Assembly (NCBI GenBank): GCA_964030475.1
Contig: CAXIPT010000008.1
Span: forward strand, 3,098,937-3,162,936
Direction of reading: 5' to 3'
From: Tethya wilhelma
Taxonomy: Eukaryota; Porifera; Demospongiae; Tethyida; Tethyidae
DNA length: 64,000 nt
Shown here: positions 11,990 through 23,333 of the stretch, one piece after another
Layout of the letters: each line of letters starts with the position of its first letter
Numbering within the stretch: the first letter of the stretch is position 1
Translations under genes and position numbers: made by a program
Notes under the pieces: generated by a model
Database searches by the model: none
Told to the model about the DNA's origin: nothing
What the model saw: the letters and a program-made list of their open reading frames with translations, nothing else

Positions 11990-13697
11990 TAAAAGGAAAG
12001 AGTTGGAAGTGTCGGAGATTTTTGAAAATCTGTTACGGCTAGTACATACAAGGGGAAGGAAAGTGTCCAGAATGTCAAAGTTAATCAAATAGTGGTCAGA
12101 CATTGAGGCACATACATTTGAATCTATGTAAATGTTACATACTCTATTGGGTACATTTGTCATAATAATGTCTAGTATGTTTCTTTCTTTGTGGGTTGGA
12201 TCTTTAATTAATTGAACTAAATTTCATTGTAAATAGCATTACAGAGAGGTGTGAGAGATGCATTACCAGTGAGTGCGTGTCAGTTAATATTGGGAAGGTT
12301 CAGATCACCAACTATTGTAGTATCTACAAGTGGAAGAGATGCAATCGTGCTTGTGAGTTCATTTATTTCAGCTTCACTGCTTGAAGGTGGGATATAGGTG
12401 CATATTAGAATGCAAAGTGAGTTCAATGATGAGTAGTTCAATGTTATCATGGGTGGAGATGAGTCATGAAGGTATATTGTTTGACACAATTACAGCAATG
12501 CCACCTCCTCTAGATCCATGATCCCTCCGTTAAATTATGTAATTTGATGAGACAATTCCATTATTATAGATTGATTCATTAAGCCATGTTTCTGTGATAC
12601 AGAATACTTGAATTGGGACACTGAGAATCAGCGTTTGAATTAAGAATAATTTGTTTCTTACACTACCTGTGTTCCATAGAAATAGGCTGATCAGATAGTC
12701 ATTGTTGTGAGTCTGTATCAGACTCTATAGTTTTGGTATTGTCAACATCATTTTCATCATCATTGACATCGCTTGAGCCTAGCACAGTAATGGATGGGGA
12801 CTTTTTGATCTCAAACATTGAGAGTCAACAACAACCCCATGCTTTTTGTTGTCTACAAACAGGTAATTGAGGTTTTTGGTATTCCATTTGAAACAAGACA
12901 GTATTTTTCCTTTAGTAGTATTGATTCAATCTGTCTTTCTTTTGGGGACATATGCTTAATGGAGATACCAACGAATGATTTTAGTTCGTGTCTATTTGCT
13001 ACCACAGACATTGACTAGCTCATGTACACAGTTAAATTTAACTAGAATTGGTCGTGAACAAGATGAGTTATATTTCCCGAGTCTAGAGCAATCACGGATT
13101 GAAGCTTTTGAAACACCCAAGGCAGTTATTTTCGTCACTGACTCAAGATCTTATGATAGTCTAGCATGTCTGTTGGTATGTTTAGGGCTTTCTTGGATGT
13201 CATAGATGAATGACTACTTTAAATTTCTTCTCTGGATTGTTGCTAGGTTTAGACTTGGGCTAGAGTCAGAGCCTTTTTTGAGGATATTAGAGTAGCTAGG
13301 CTTAGTTTGTGACACTGGTGAAGATACTACTGGCATAACCAAGGAGGCCTTTAGAATCATCACCAATTTAGATAAGCCATACTTATATACTTACTGTAAG
13401 CATGAGAAGCAAGAAAAGAAATTGAATCACTGAAGGAGACTTGAGTGTCTTCAAATAGAAATTTTAAAGCTGAAAACGACAAAAGCGGGCTCTAGTCAAG
13501 TTCCATTTTTCACATTTTCCCTCACAATGTAGGGAGTCTTGGCCAGAGTCTTTGTCTGTGGGGTCCTTGATAATGCTTTCACAGATTCCACAGTGAATGG
13601 ACCTCTCTGTTTGTCTTTGCCTCTAGTTTTACTGCACTGTTTTGAAGCAGCTGCAGCAGTCCTTGTTGACTTTCCAGGCATTTTTTTTGGTGGTCAT
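11990..13697 (-). pseudogene. LINE retrotransposon relic: PHD-like ORF then AP endonuclease
   Basis: On the minus strand a start at 13697 opens MTTKK. Following a shift in the run of A, CGICESIIKD ... LHCEGKCEKW is a PHD-like zinc finger (near 13590-13500), as found in ORF1 of some CR1/L2-type LINEs. Further on are SLFLWNTGSVRNKL and FCITETWLNESI (12660-12575), GSRGGGIAVIV (near 12510), VDTTIVGDLNLPNIN (12325-12280), NILDIIMTNVPN (near 12160) and MSDHYLINFDI (near 12090). These are the ordered motifs of the apurinic-type endonuclease (ITETW, GGG, GDxN, SDH). No reverse transcriptase was found downstream, so the copy is truncated as well as frameshifted. Confidence 0.75.
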
Positions 13698-14104
13698 GGC
13701 AGTTGGCGTAGATATTATAGCTAACAAATAAAAAAGGACTGAGCTATATAAGCATTAGGATTTTGAAAATGGCAGCTAAAGCTTACCTGAATGTTCCTCC
13801 ACCCTAGCAAACTTTAACTTTTGCTAAACCTACTGTACTGTGTATTTAATGTCTCATTAACGCACACCATCATGATGTCACTGGTTAATACCTAAGATCA
13901 AGAGCAATTGTCAACTTGAAATGAAATAACAGTGTTAATCTAATAACTTGTGTAAGACTGTCAGATTGTCTGGAAAAGAAAGGTGCCCCCATACCCCCCA
14001 TGGTTCCTATGCCACTGTGACCAGATAGTATGTTCACAGTGCGCTCTATATGTCGGAACTGCTCTTCTACAACAGACTGATCTACTTCTTCCTTATATTC
14101 CAAG
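13698..14104. other. No gene seen
   Basis: Between the LINE start and a dispersed repeat. No supported coding sequence or RNA. Confidence 0.4.
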
Positions 14105-15040
14105 TATGGTAGTACTGGGTATACAGGAATGGCATGGATGGCCCATTAGCGCAATACAAATATTTCATGTGAATAACTGTGAAAACTGAGCGCTTAGCAC
14201 TATAAGCTTAAGCTACTATTTAGCGCTTTCTTTCAATGAGCCTATCGCTAAAGTAATAAACTAAAATATGTCAAGCCTTCAATTTTCTCCATCTTCTTTT
14301 TCTATCTTGGTTCAACTTTTCTCAGAGACTATTCACTTTTAGAAGCTGATTCTTGAAAGAACAAACTTAGTTTCTTTCGGGATAGTCGCTTTTGCCATTG
14401 GTATTTAGCTCCTCTCATTGAGTAGCTAGATACAAGGCAAAAAGAGTCTTCTCCGTATGGCCGCCATTAATTTCTACAGTCATGCATAATTCATAAGCTA
14501 TACTATGGAATTCAAATTGATGACCCTTTTCACACACAAGTGTGCATTATTTGGAATTCAATTGCCTGGAACTATACTATGATACCTGATTGCTCTTCAT
14601 ACTATGAAGGTGAATAATTTCTTAGATTATTATAATAGAGCAAGGCAAATAAATCTTATGATACAGCACCTGCCTCTAAATGACTGAGATGTGGGTTTTA
14701 CTTCAGTATCAAGCAGGCTACGCAACTCAGTTCAGTGCAGTGTAGCTGATACACACACAAAGTCAATTGTGGTTTGTAGAGTTATGAAAAAAGGAGAACA
14801 AAGTAAAAAAATAATTTGGAAAAGTACTAAATCGTAACAATTGCAAGAAAGCAAACAAGATATGGAACGGCTGTTAGAGTGTGTAAGGAATTCTTCCTGT
14901 GGGCAAAATGAGAGACTAAATTATCATTATAATGCAGTCCATACAGGAAGAATTCTGCACACATTCACACAGCCATTCCATATCTTGTTTGCTTTTTTTT
15001 ACAATTTAGTCATTCCTATGTCTCATTACATTTTCAGTAA
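14105..15040 (+). repeat. 1-kb dispersed repeat, copy 2
   Basis: Contains the whole order: GGTATACAGGAATGGC left end, TTC-rich tract with an uninterrupted TA (14303-14311), GAAGCTGATTCTTGAAAGAA, ATGGCCGCCATTAATTTC, then the terminal palindromic block (GGCTGTTAGAGTGTGTAAGG against its inverse near 14960). The block at about 14820-15030 is an imperfect inverted repeat, so one end of the element folds on itself. Confidence 0.85.
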
Positions 15041-15290
15041 AAATGTTGACCAGGTAGCAAAGCAGCACAACGTTAGAATTTAAAAGATCTCACAGTTATA
15101 GCCAGTATCAGATGGCTCAGATGGCTCAGATGGCTCAGGAGCCACTATCAAGTTAATTTGCTTGAACATTGTATGGCTTATCAGTGTCCAGTGAAACAAT
15201 ATGTGTAATACTTCTTAATCGGTGTGGCGGAGATGTCCTATATGTTTTAAGTGTATTCCCTGGACAAGCGGCAAGGACAAATATATCTTA

Positions 15291-15506
15291 TATACCGTAT
15301 AGCGGGAAAGTTTCACAGTGTCAAACTTTTGTGGAAGTCTCTAGTCAAACATTTTTGCAGTTTAACTTTCGCGGATGAGCTGTGCGCAAGCCCATACGTA
15401 TAATACATTTCGAAAATTTCCACGGATAAAAACTTTCACGGATGGATCGTGATCCGCGAAAACCGCGAAAGTTAAACCCCGCGAAACTTTCCCGCTATAC
15501 GGTATC
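15291..15506. mobile_element. Palindromic MITE, about 215 bp
   Basis: Perfect 23-bp terminal inverted repeat: ATACCGTATAGCGGGAAAG... at 15292-15314 and its complement at 15483-15505, flanked by TA-rich DNA. The interior is rich in CGCGAAA and TTTCGCGG words that extend the pairing. Non-coding; a nonautonomous element of unassigned superfamily. The possible target duplication is TA, but the flanks are too simple to decide. Confidence 0.8.
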
Positions 15507-15796
15507 CATAAATGCAATGTGGACAAAACTGTCTAAGTAAGATGCGACTACCCAACATCTGGAAATTTTCACAGGTGTAACTGCGCTTTGATAAAGATCT
15601 CCAAATGTTTTTGATTTTCACCACTTGCACTTGTGGTGAAAATTTTTTTAAACCGATGCCGATCAACACAACAGCCACTATCATCAAAGGTAAAGAAAAA
15701 AGACCAAGATTTAACCATACAAGAAAGTAGTTGTGTCTCATTTTGTTCATAACAAATGGCAGATATTCATTACTTGTACTTCGTTAAATTAGATAT

Positions 15797-16021
15797 ATGG
15801 CTGGGAGGGCAAGTGCGTTAATTAGAATACCTATGCGTATCATAAAGTACTACAAGCAACATGTGGAGTACCAAGAAGAAGGCTTCCTAAAAGTCGCTTT
15901 GGTGAAGGATCAAGGAAACTACTGTTTGTACAACTACTCCATAACCATAGACCAAGCTACAGCAGCTCTTATCAAGAACACTTGCGATGATTCTGACATG
16001 CTCTGGAGGCTTCATGTATGA
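15797..16021 (+). CDS. Possible last exon of an unrecognised gene
   Basis: An open frame of 74 codons. Its later part (YYKQHVEYQEEGFLKVALVK ... ATAALIKNTCDDSDMLWRLHV) has a balanced composition unlike the surrounding A+T-rich noise, and it ends at a TGA. An AATAAA occurs at 16242, about 220 bp downstream. The first ATG may be fortuitous, since an AG just before the YYKQ codons could be an acceptor. I do not recognise the family. Confidence 0.3.
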   Translation: MAGRASALIRIPMRIIKYYKQHVEYQEEGFLKVALVKDQGNYCLYNYSITIDQATAALIKNTCDDSDMLWRLHV

Positions 16022-17749
16022 CTTCTTTTACTGTGTGATCTGTCAAGAACTTTGAGAGAACAACCAGCAGCTTGTGAAAACTTTTGTTACATTAAACTGT
16101 CACTTATGTACATCCTACAGAGCAAGTATCTACTGTGTACCAGCTAACATCGGACAGCCGAAGAGATCAAGTGAAATATTGGATACAATCTACTCTGCAT
16201 TGTCAAGCACTGAGATATTTGTTAGCTTTTGGACTATTGCTCAATAAATCCATGTCTGTGGATAGTCCTCCACTCTGATTTACTTGTTGGTTTGTACTGT
16301 GTGTGTGTTATTGCATCATACATGGTGCAAACATATTACATTATGTTCTTGTGTGAAAGATACACATATTTTTGGCTTCTGCAGGATGGTACACAATAGT
16401 TAAAGCAATTTATTACTTATACTGATAGCGCTGAATACCAACCATAACTGCAAACTTCTTTCTGTCTGGCTGGGCAGGACAGCTTACCAGATAATGTCTT
16501 GGTCATGTTAATTTTACTGTTCTTAGAGTTTAACTTTTATTTTCTTTATATAAGTTGTTTAAAAAGCAACTAAACCAACAACAATAGGTAGCATTACACC
16601 CAATAATGTGAAACTTTTGATTATTACTTGCAAGAAGTTAAGGTTTAGAGCCAAAATAGCTGGATATTGGGCCTACTTCAAATGCAAGATCCACGGCAGC
16701 TGGAATGATGGCATGGCTCAGCTAGACCCTCCCACACCTCTTCTGTAAATGTCTTCCTAATGCAGCTAAGCTCACCCACGATTTCCTGAAGTTTCAGGGC
16801 TTCTGTGTTCATTGCTAATGTACTTCAGCAATACCAATGAATACGCTAATGAGCACACTTGCCCTCCAGACCGTAATTCTAATTTAATGAACTACAAGTA
16901 ATGAATATCTGCCATTGTCAATGCTCTTTTCTTCACACATGTTCACTGATGCAGTTGAAGCTTGTGGAGTCTCACTAAAGCTAATAGAGCTACAGACTAC
17001 TGAATAAACTAGGAGTGTGCTAGTACTGCAACAAACAAGGGGTACGTAGGACCACTCCCTGGTTATCCTCTACATCCTCCCACACTTGTTTCTGCAGATA
17101 ATCTAGATTGTTTTACACAATTGGAATGGAAGGAACAGAGACATTGTCAAACATGTACATAGGTGACTTAGCATCATCTTCATTTAATTTAAGAAGAGAT
17201 CATTATTCTGTACTTAATGCCCCCAGCCTGGTCAATACACCACTTACACTACTGCATTTCAGTATTAGCTGGCAGAATATAATGTACCTATCAACACCAT
17301 GACAGTACGAGATAGGGGGCCGGGAGGAGAGTGGGGATTTGACAATGTCACTACCTTAAATGGCCCACTCCTAGGGATGGGTTAGCTCCATTAATCTCCA
17401 CTCTTGCCTGGGATTCTCAATAGAGGTGTTCGTGGGGATTTATCTTGCTCTACAGATGAATCTACCATGATGACCAGAAAGATATTTAATTTTTATATTT
17501 CTTACGATTGAAAATCCATAATAATAACATGTTTTTGCATAAAGATGTGCACTTAGATTTACGTGGAAAACCTTTATATCAGTTTCAGGTTCTGTAGATA
17601 GCCCTTTACTTGAGAAACAAAACAACCCATTACACATGTCACAGCCTACCAAGGACTGTCCACTTGATGTATATTATAGTCTGTCCCACAACTTCCACAA
17701 AAAAACTGAAGATTTTTGCTGTTGAAGGATGTTGCTGCTTATACTCATT
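16022..17749. other. No gene seen
   Basis: No supported coding region, RNA gene or terminal repeat. Confidence 0.4.
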
Positions 17750-18985
17750 GAAGAAGGTTGCTGCTGCTTCTCAGTTGAAGATAGTTTCTGCTGCTCCTCA
17801 GTTAAATTTGAAGATGTTGCGCGCTGCTGCTTCTTCCTTCTCGTTGTAGCAGCCTACTCCTCTCTTCCTGTTTTAAACAATAGTGGCAAGATGATCTAGC
17901 CAAATTTATATTTCATCAGGACTCAGCAACACTTCTTTTGCAGCATCTCTGATTAACTGTTTGGTAATATTATTGTCACTGGAAAACAGTTTTTTTAGAC
18001 AGCGGTTGTACTACAGAATTAAGTGAATTGGTGTTAGTTGCTTGGTTGAATAATAATGCCCACCACAAAAGGATTTGTATACAACTGGCACATACTCACT
18101 ACCCCAAAGTCTCCCTAGGTAAACAGGCAACAGGTATGTGTGTAATGAGTGGTTCGCCAGGATACCAACTAGGGGTAACCTCAGACTGTCCTCATTGACA
18201 AACTGGATCCTCACAGTTAAAACAACATCTTAAAATGAATATATACATGGATGGCAGCCTGTGAACCATGTGATTGTTGTGGATTTTCCAAATAGTTGCA
18301 AATGTTGAATAGACTTCAGGCTTTTCCTTCTCAAGTGCTGTCTTGCTTTTCTTTGAAGATCTCCAGTGTTGTCTTGATACTCACTTGAGTGGGAGCCCTC
18401 AAACAACTCAATAGTCACCCACTCACACAACTTATGTAAGTGTCAATTGTTAATTGGAGGTTTCTCTTCAGTTTATCCTTGCCCGACTCACTATCTACAC
18501 ATTACCCTCCCAGTGTGGAGGGAATGAATGTGTTACCATGCCCCAAACTTAGACACCCATTTATTAGTTCAACCCTGTTAATATAGACTTCCACTACTGC
18601 TGTGCAGGGTTGCAACTTTCTTTTGGGTTACATGCCCCATTGTCCACCAATGCTGCACTATCAATGATTAGGTCCTTCGTCACATGCACCATCAACCCTA
18701 ATGTGGTCTATTTCTGTATCTTGACCAGTGACAGGATTCTCACAAACTGACTGCAGTGATAACTTTCCTCTTTGCATTACAATATCAAACGTGTTGTGAG
18801 TGTTCTTTTGATGTAGTGGACAGGCTTTGACATCACCAATACACACTTCAGTGGTTGTTGGCGTAGACAAAAAGTTGTAAGAGGTAACTGACTGGTACTT
18901 GTTACCATAGTCAATCCATGTAGTGAGACATCTTGGCCTTGCAGAGTTGGAGTGCTGTAGGTAGTCATGGTGTCCAATCTAAATT
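17750..18985 (-). pseudogene. Relic of an unnamed repeat-associated protein family
   Basis: Minus-strand pieces in several frames fit together in one order: EIDHIRVDGACDEGPNH (near 18670), VYINRVELINGCLSLGHG then NTFIPSTLGG (18570-18505), WVTIELFEGSHSSEYQ (18420-18375), WYPGEPLITHIP (near 18160) and AAKEVLLSPDEI then LDHLATIV plus NRKRG (17945-17860). Together they recall a large protein I remember as dispersed in invertebrate genomes, but I cannot name it or its function. At least six stops and several shifts separate the pieces, so it is dead. The conserved VELxNGC and SPDEIxxWLDHL segments would be good search seeds. Confidence 0.5.
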
Positions 18986-19539
18986 CTGTAGAGTCATCTC
19001 AATTAATATTGCGTCCATCTTGATACTAAGTGGTGTTCACAGCTTTGTAGAAGAAAGCAGACCAATTTGAGTCAGGATTATACTTTAAATTAAAACCTTT
19101 CCTTGCTCTTTGCGTTGTGACTCTAGCTAATCGGGGATATCTCTTTGCAAATTGTCTAGGCTTGTTTTGTGCCATGCACATCTTAACTGTTTCATATGCA
19201 AAATATCTTTTGTACTTGTTACTTTAGAATCTTAAATGGAGTTTTATCAAAGCCAAATAAGCCTAGAAGCACAAAAACCGCTATGACACTTGAGACAGCT
19301 GAGTAGCTACATAGTGCGAGTTCATTCTGCTGAAAAATGTATCACGTGGAATAAGCATAGTTTTCAAAAATTCGTGGCGTGCTTACACGCACAATTCTGA
19401 ACCCCCATTCTGCTCTGCCACTGCATACTCACTACTTTACAAGACTTGCAAGAAGCACCTGGGTACTTTAGCGTCAAGTGACACTACTGTATGACTAAGA
19501 GTATTTAAAAAAGAGCCAAGGGATATATTCTCTCCAATA

Positions 19540-20065
19540 TATTCTTTAGTTAGTGTCTGAATTGATTCTTCATGGAGCACCACCTTTCTCTTTTTGGCTT
19601 TCTCCACCACCAGCTAACTGTTCAACTGTTACATCAGTTTCTGCTTGTTCTTCTTGATAATTTCTATAAATTCAAAAAGGATTGGGTGTGCTTTTCTGAC
19701 CACTCTCTTTAGCAACCCAATGGTTGTTGGTGTGAGTGCCCTCATAGCAGTGATAGTTCCATGTACATGAAGGGAATTGACCATCTAACCAGCTAGTCTT
19801 AAAGTATTCTTCAGCTTTTTGAATTGTAGGTGCATCAGACTGCCTAAATAGCAGCTCCATGCTACTCAAACAAAGGCTAGTTAGACAAAGATAATAGGTA
19901 ATTATTCTACAGAATGAATTTTCTTGTTTCTTTATCATAATTGCAAGCCCTAGAGATTGAACATTTCTCCATATATACACTGGAAACAATAGATGAGACA
20001 GCCCTGAATCTGTACACCTGGAAACTGAATTTCGAGAGATATTGGAAGGCTAATTATAGCCTTGT
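19540..20065 (-). pseudogene. MULE (Mutator-like) transposase C-terminal relic
   Basis: From 20065 down on the minus strand: FPGVQIQGCLIYCFQC, RNVQSLGLA, a hydrophobic block, then AEEYFKTSWLDGQFPSCTWN and THTNNH, followed by SGQKSTPNPFEFIEIIKK. This is the end of the MULE catalytic region (QGCxFHFxQ ... WRxVQxxGL ... TNNxxEGWH). The EGWH part is lost after TNNH, and there is a shift near 19985. The upstream side is cut by the foldback element that starts at 20104. Confidence 0.7.
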
Positions 20066-20103
20066 ATCCTAGGTTACAGCTAGGGAATAAAAATGATATT
20101 TGG

Positions 20104-21625
20104 GTCAATCCATGTCAAATCAACACACAAATTGCATGACCATCATGAATTTCGCCGAAACTTGGTGAACAGGTACCTTACGTTAACTGATTTACTGAGA
20201 TAGAATTATAGCCCTCAAACTTGTGTGGCTTCTCTGTTACAAGTGTCTAAAATTTCAAAATTTTTGCATATTTTTGACTGATCTGCTTACATTGATCTAT
20301 TATAACTCAAATACACTTCAGTTATGAAATGGGGGACTGAAATATTCTGAAAGCATACGAATTGTGCTTTCCATTGATATGCTTGATTAAATTAATTGAA
20401 TTAATTAGGATTAAACACTACCATCGCTTAATAAAAAATTTGTGAAAAAAAGATTCTTAAAATTTTTAAATTTTTGTTCGAGAACTTCCTTTACTATAAT
20501 TATGACTTCATGTTGTGTGAGTTTCTTCCTGGGACCACAGTGGGATAGGGAGATATTGAATTGATTATTACCTAAGGTAAGGTAAAAAGCACATAACCAG
20601 TAGAGCACTTTAACTAGGCAAAACACTATTTGAGACGACTAAAATGGCTTTGTATTTATTCAGATAACTTGTCTAATGTGGTTTTTTGTTTTATATACTT
20701 GAAATCTTCTACGAAAATGAATTGTATATGAAAAGAAGGCATGTAAAGATTATATCAAGCTTTTTTCTTGTGCATATGTGTCAACTAAATATTCTACTAC
20801 TATAATATAGCTGGAAAACAAGTCTTTAAATACTGCTTCTTGTGGATTTAGAATTAAAAATTTTGTTTGAGTTGTACAACACAACAGGTGGATGGGGAAA
20901 TGAATAATCATAATTATGTTATGATAGCTAGTGAGGCAAGGTTTTGCTAGGATATGAGTTCTGCAGTGAGACAATATACTTTGTACAGTTAAAATTTCCC
21001 TCTTTATTTTTGAACTTTGATAAAACTGACCTTATTTGACTACCATTATGGTAGTGTAATTATTTCCATTGCTGATGTGTCCAGAATTACTACTGTTAAT
21101 TAAATAAATTAAAACCTCTTTTAATGATTTAATGTACTCAACTAAAGTGACTGACACTACATAAAAAGTATTACTGTAACCCTTTCCATTGTGTTTTGCC
21201 TTATTAATATGCTCTGCTGGCTACCCTAAAGTGCTCTTTACCATACCTTAGACAATAATCGATTTAATATCTCTCCATCCCACTGCGGTCCCAAGACGAA
21301 ACTCACACAACATGAAACCATATAGTAAAGGAAGTTCTCGTACAAAAATAAAAAAATTTAGAGAATCCTTTTCTCAGAATTACAAAGTTTTAATTAAACG
21401 ATAGTAGCATTTAATTCAATTAATCTAATCAAGCATATCACTAGAAAGCACAATTCGTATGCTTTCAGAATATTTCAGTCCCGCATTTCAAAACTGATCA
21501 AAGTAAGCATATCGATCAAAAATATGCAAAAATTTGGAAATTGTAATAGAGAAACCATACAAGTTTGAGGGCTATAATTCTATCTCAGTTCATGCAATTT
21601 GTGTGTTGATTTGACACGGAATGAC
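20104..21625. repeat. Long foldback element with arms of about 430-530 bp
   Basis: The left arm (20104-20630, starting GTCAATCCATGTCAAATCAA) pairs with the right arm (21190-21625; reverse complement starts GTCATTCCGTGTCAAATCAA). Pairing includes TTGAGGGCTATAATTCTATC, GAATATTTCAGTCC, CTTCCTTTACTAT and AGGCAAAACAC. The left arm has about 50 bp not present in the right. The roughly 560 bp between the arms has no recognisable gene. Arms differ at several per cent, so it is not a recent assembly mirror. Nonautonomous DNA element is the likely class. Confidence 0.8.
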
Positions 21626-22438
21626 TCATTTCCCTGTTTTTGGTTAGATATTTCCCTCCTCATGGAAAATTTATGTTGAGAATATGGCTTTATTATTAAT
21701 GACAGCTGTATAACAATATCATGCATTATCAAAATCAATATAATGTGATGACTTTGTGCACATGCATATACACATGCATAAATCACTAAACAGTTCGTCA
21801 ATTTCTCCTCGAGTAACGTATGCTGTTGTAGACTGTGGTACGTTGTTGTTCATGTTAATAGCCATAGTCGTACTAGGAAAGCCATTAGAGTTACATCTAT
21901 CCACTCCCTGTTTTGCCCGGGAATCTACGAGATTGAATCAGCAATGGTATTATTTGCTTTGGCAATTTACTCTGCATATAAGTGTATGTCATGCTTAGCA
22001 ATAAAAAAGTGGAAGCACCATATATAGTAGGTGCATAATTTTACGGTGTTTGCTTGTGTGACTCTTGAGAATACTAACTACTGCCATATTGTCGACTGGA
22101 CCGGGCGAGTGCATGTTACTTTGCCCATGAATTACCCCAAATTGCGACTGCTAGAACAATTATTGATAGAAGCTCTTTTGTGGAATAAGACTGATCTAAT
22201 TAGAATACTATTAGCTTTAATGTATCTTTGATGTATTTAGGTCTTACAGTTTGTCTCTGTTTGTATTTCCTAACAGTCCCCTTGACCACTTCCTAGAGAT
22301 TTAATATTTATGTTTGGTTTAAGTTTATATGGGACTAGCATTTGTACTTCTTATAAATACTGTAAGTTCTTGTAACAAAGTTATCATGAAGTTATTGTTG
22401 TAATAGTGCATATGGCAGTGGTGAACTAAAGTCACAAG
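21626..22438. other. No gene seen; possible 5' LTR region of the gypsy element
   Basis: Directly upstream of the gag start. A matching copy 3' of pol was not found, so an LTR cannot be proved. Confidence 0.25.
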
Positions 22439-22865
22439 ATGGCTCAACTATGACTCGAACCTCCAGATCCATTCATTTTTCGCACACCGGATGACTGGCC
22501 AAGATGGAAACGCCGGTTTACTCAATACCGCACCGCATCTGGTTTAGCAAGTACTGAAGCCAAACAGCAGACCAACAACACACTCCTTTAATGCATTGCA
22601 GAAGCTGAAGATTCAGTTTTGACTTCTACAAATGCCACGGCAGAAGACCGCAAATCGTATGACAAAGTATTGGAAAAATTTGATGTGCACTTCCAAGTAC
22701 GGAAAAACGTCATTTAAGAACGGGCAAGGTTTAACCGCCGATACCAACAAAGGGAAATGGCCGAGCAGTACATAATGGAGCTCTACCGCCTAGCAGAAAC
22801 ATGCAACTACCGAGGACTAAAAGACCAGATCATCTGAGACTGCCTAGTTGGGTAGATGGCAGAAG
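22439..22865 (+). pseudogene. Ty3/gypsy Gag N-terminal part
   Basis: One frame from the ATG at 22439 reads through PDDWPRWKRRFTQYRTASGL, TAEDRKSYDKVLEKFD, RARFNRRYQQREMAEQYIME and LYRLAETCNYRGLKDQII. It has in-frame stops at a Tyr-like, a Phe-like and an Arg-like position, and another after LVG. This is the gypsy capsid domain of metazoan elements. It breaks off near 22862, and non-matching DNA follows to 23330. Confidence 0.85.
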
Positions 22866-23333
22866 TAAACATGTATCCAAACTTAGAAAATATTTCAAAA
22901 AAAATTCTTAAAAAATCAGTATAGTTCATGCATCGAACCATGGACCATACAGTCCACAGCACTGCTTACTACCTATCTATCCCACCAGGCTGTTCCTGTA
23001 AGCTTTCCCTTTTTAGCCTTACTTCAATGCAATCTCTAATAATAATAATATATTGCACTAGACCCCTATCCCTTGCCCCAGCCCAAGCGCTACCCCTAGC
23101 CCTACCCACGGCCTCAGCCCTAGCCTAGTAGACTAGCCTAAGCACAAGCCAGAGACTGGGGCCCGTAGGGCCCAAGTCTCTTGCTTGTGCTTTGTAAAAT
23201 CCATATATTAGATATATTAATCCATATATTCATATATTAGTTATGAATATGCTAATTAGGATACTAGTTTATTTTTGCTATCAACCCCTAGTGGTCGGGA
23301 TAAGAGACACTTCCCTTTCCCAACAACTCCAAC
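22866..23333. other. Unrelated insert between gag and pol
   Basis: No gag or pol similarity. Contains a CCTAGCCC/CCCTAGC-like imperfect simple repeat (23080-23125) and short ATATTA repeats. It may be a small insertion that was not bounded. Confidence 0.4.

Noticed and set aside
11919..12092. 57-codon plus-strand frame with a basic start (MSGSRKRKAGKAEIG)
   Set aside because: Partly overlaps the LINE endonuclease relic on the other strand and has no splice or homology support, although its composition is protein-like.
21760..22430. 5' LTR of the gypsy element
   Set aside because: No second copy was found downstream of pol and no clear TG...CA ends or primer-binding site, so it is only a possibility.
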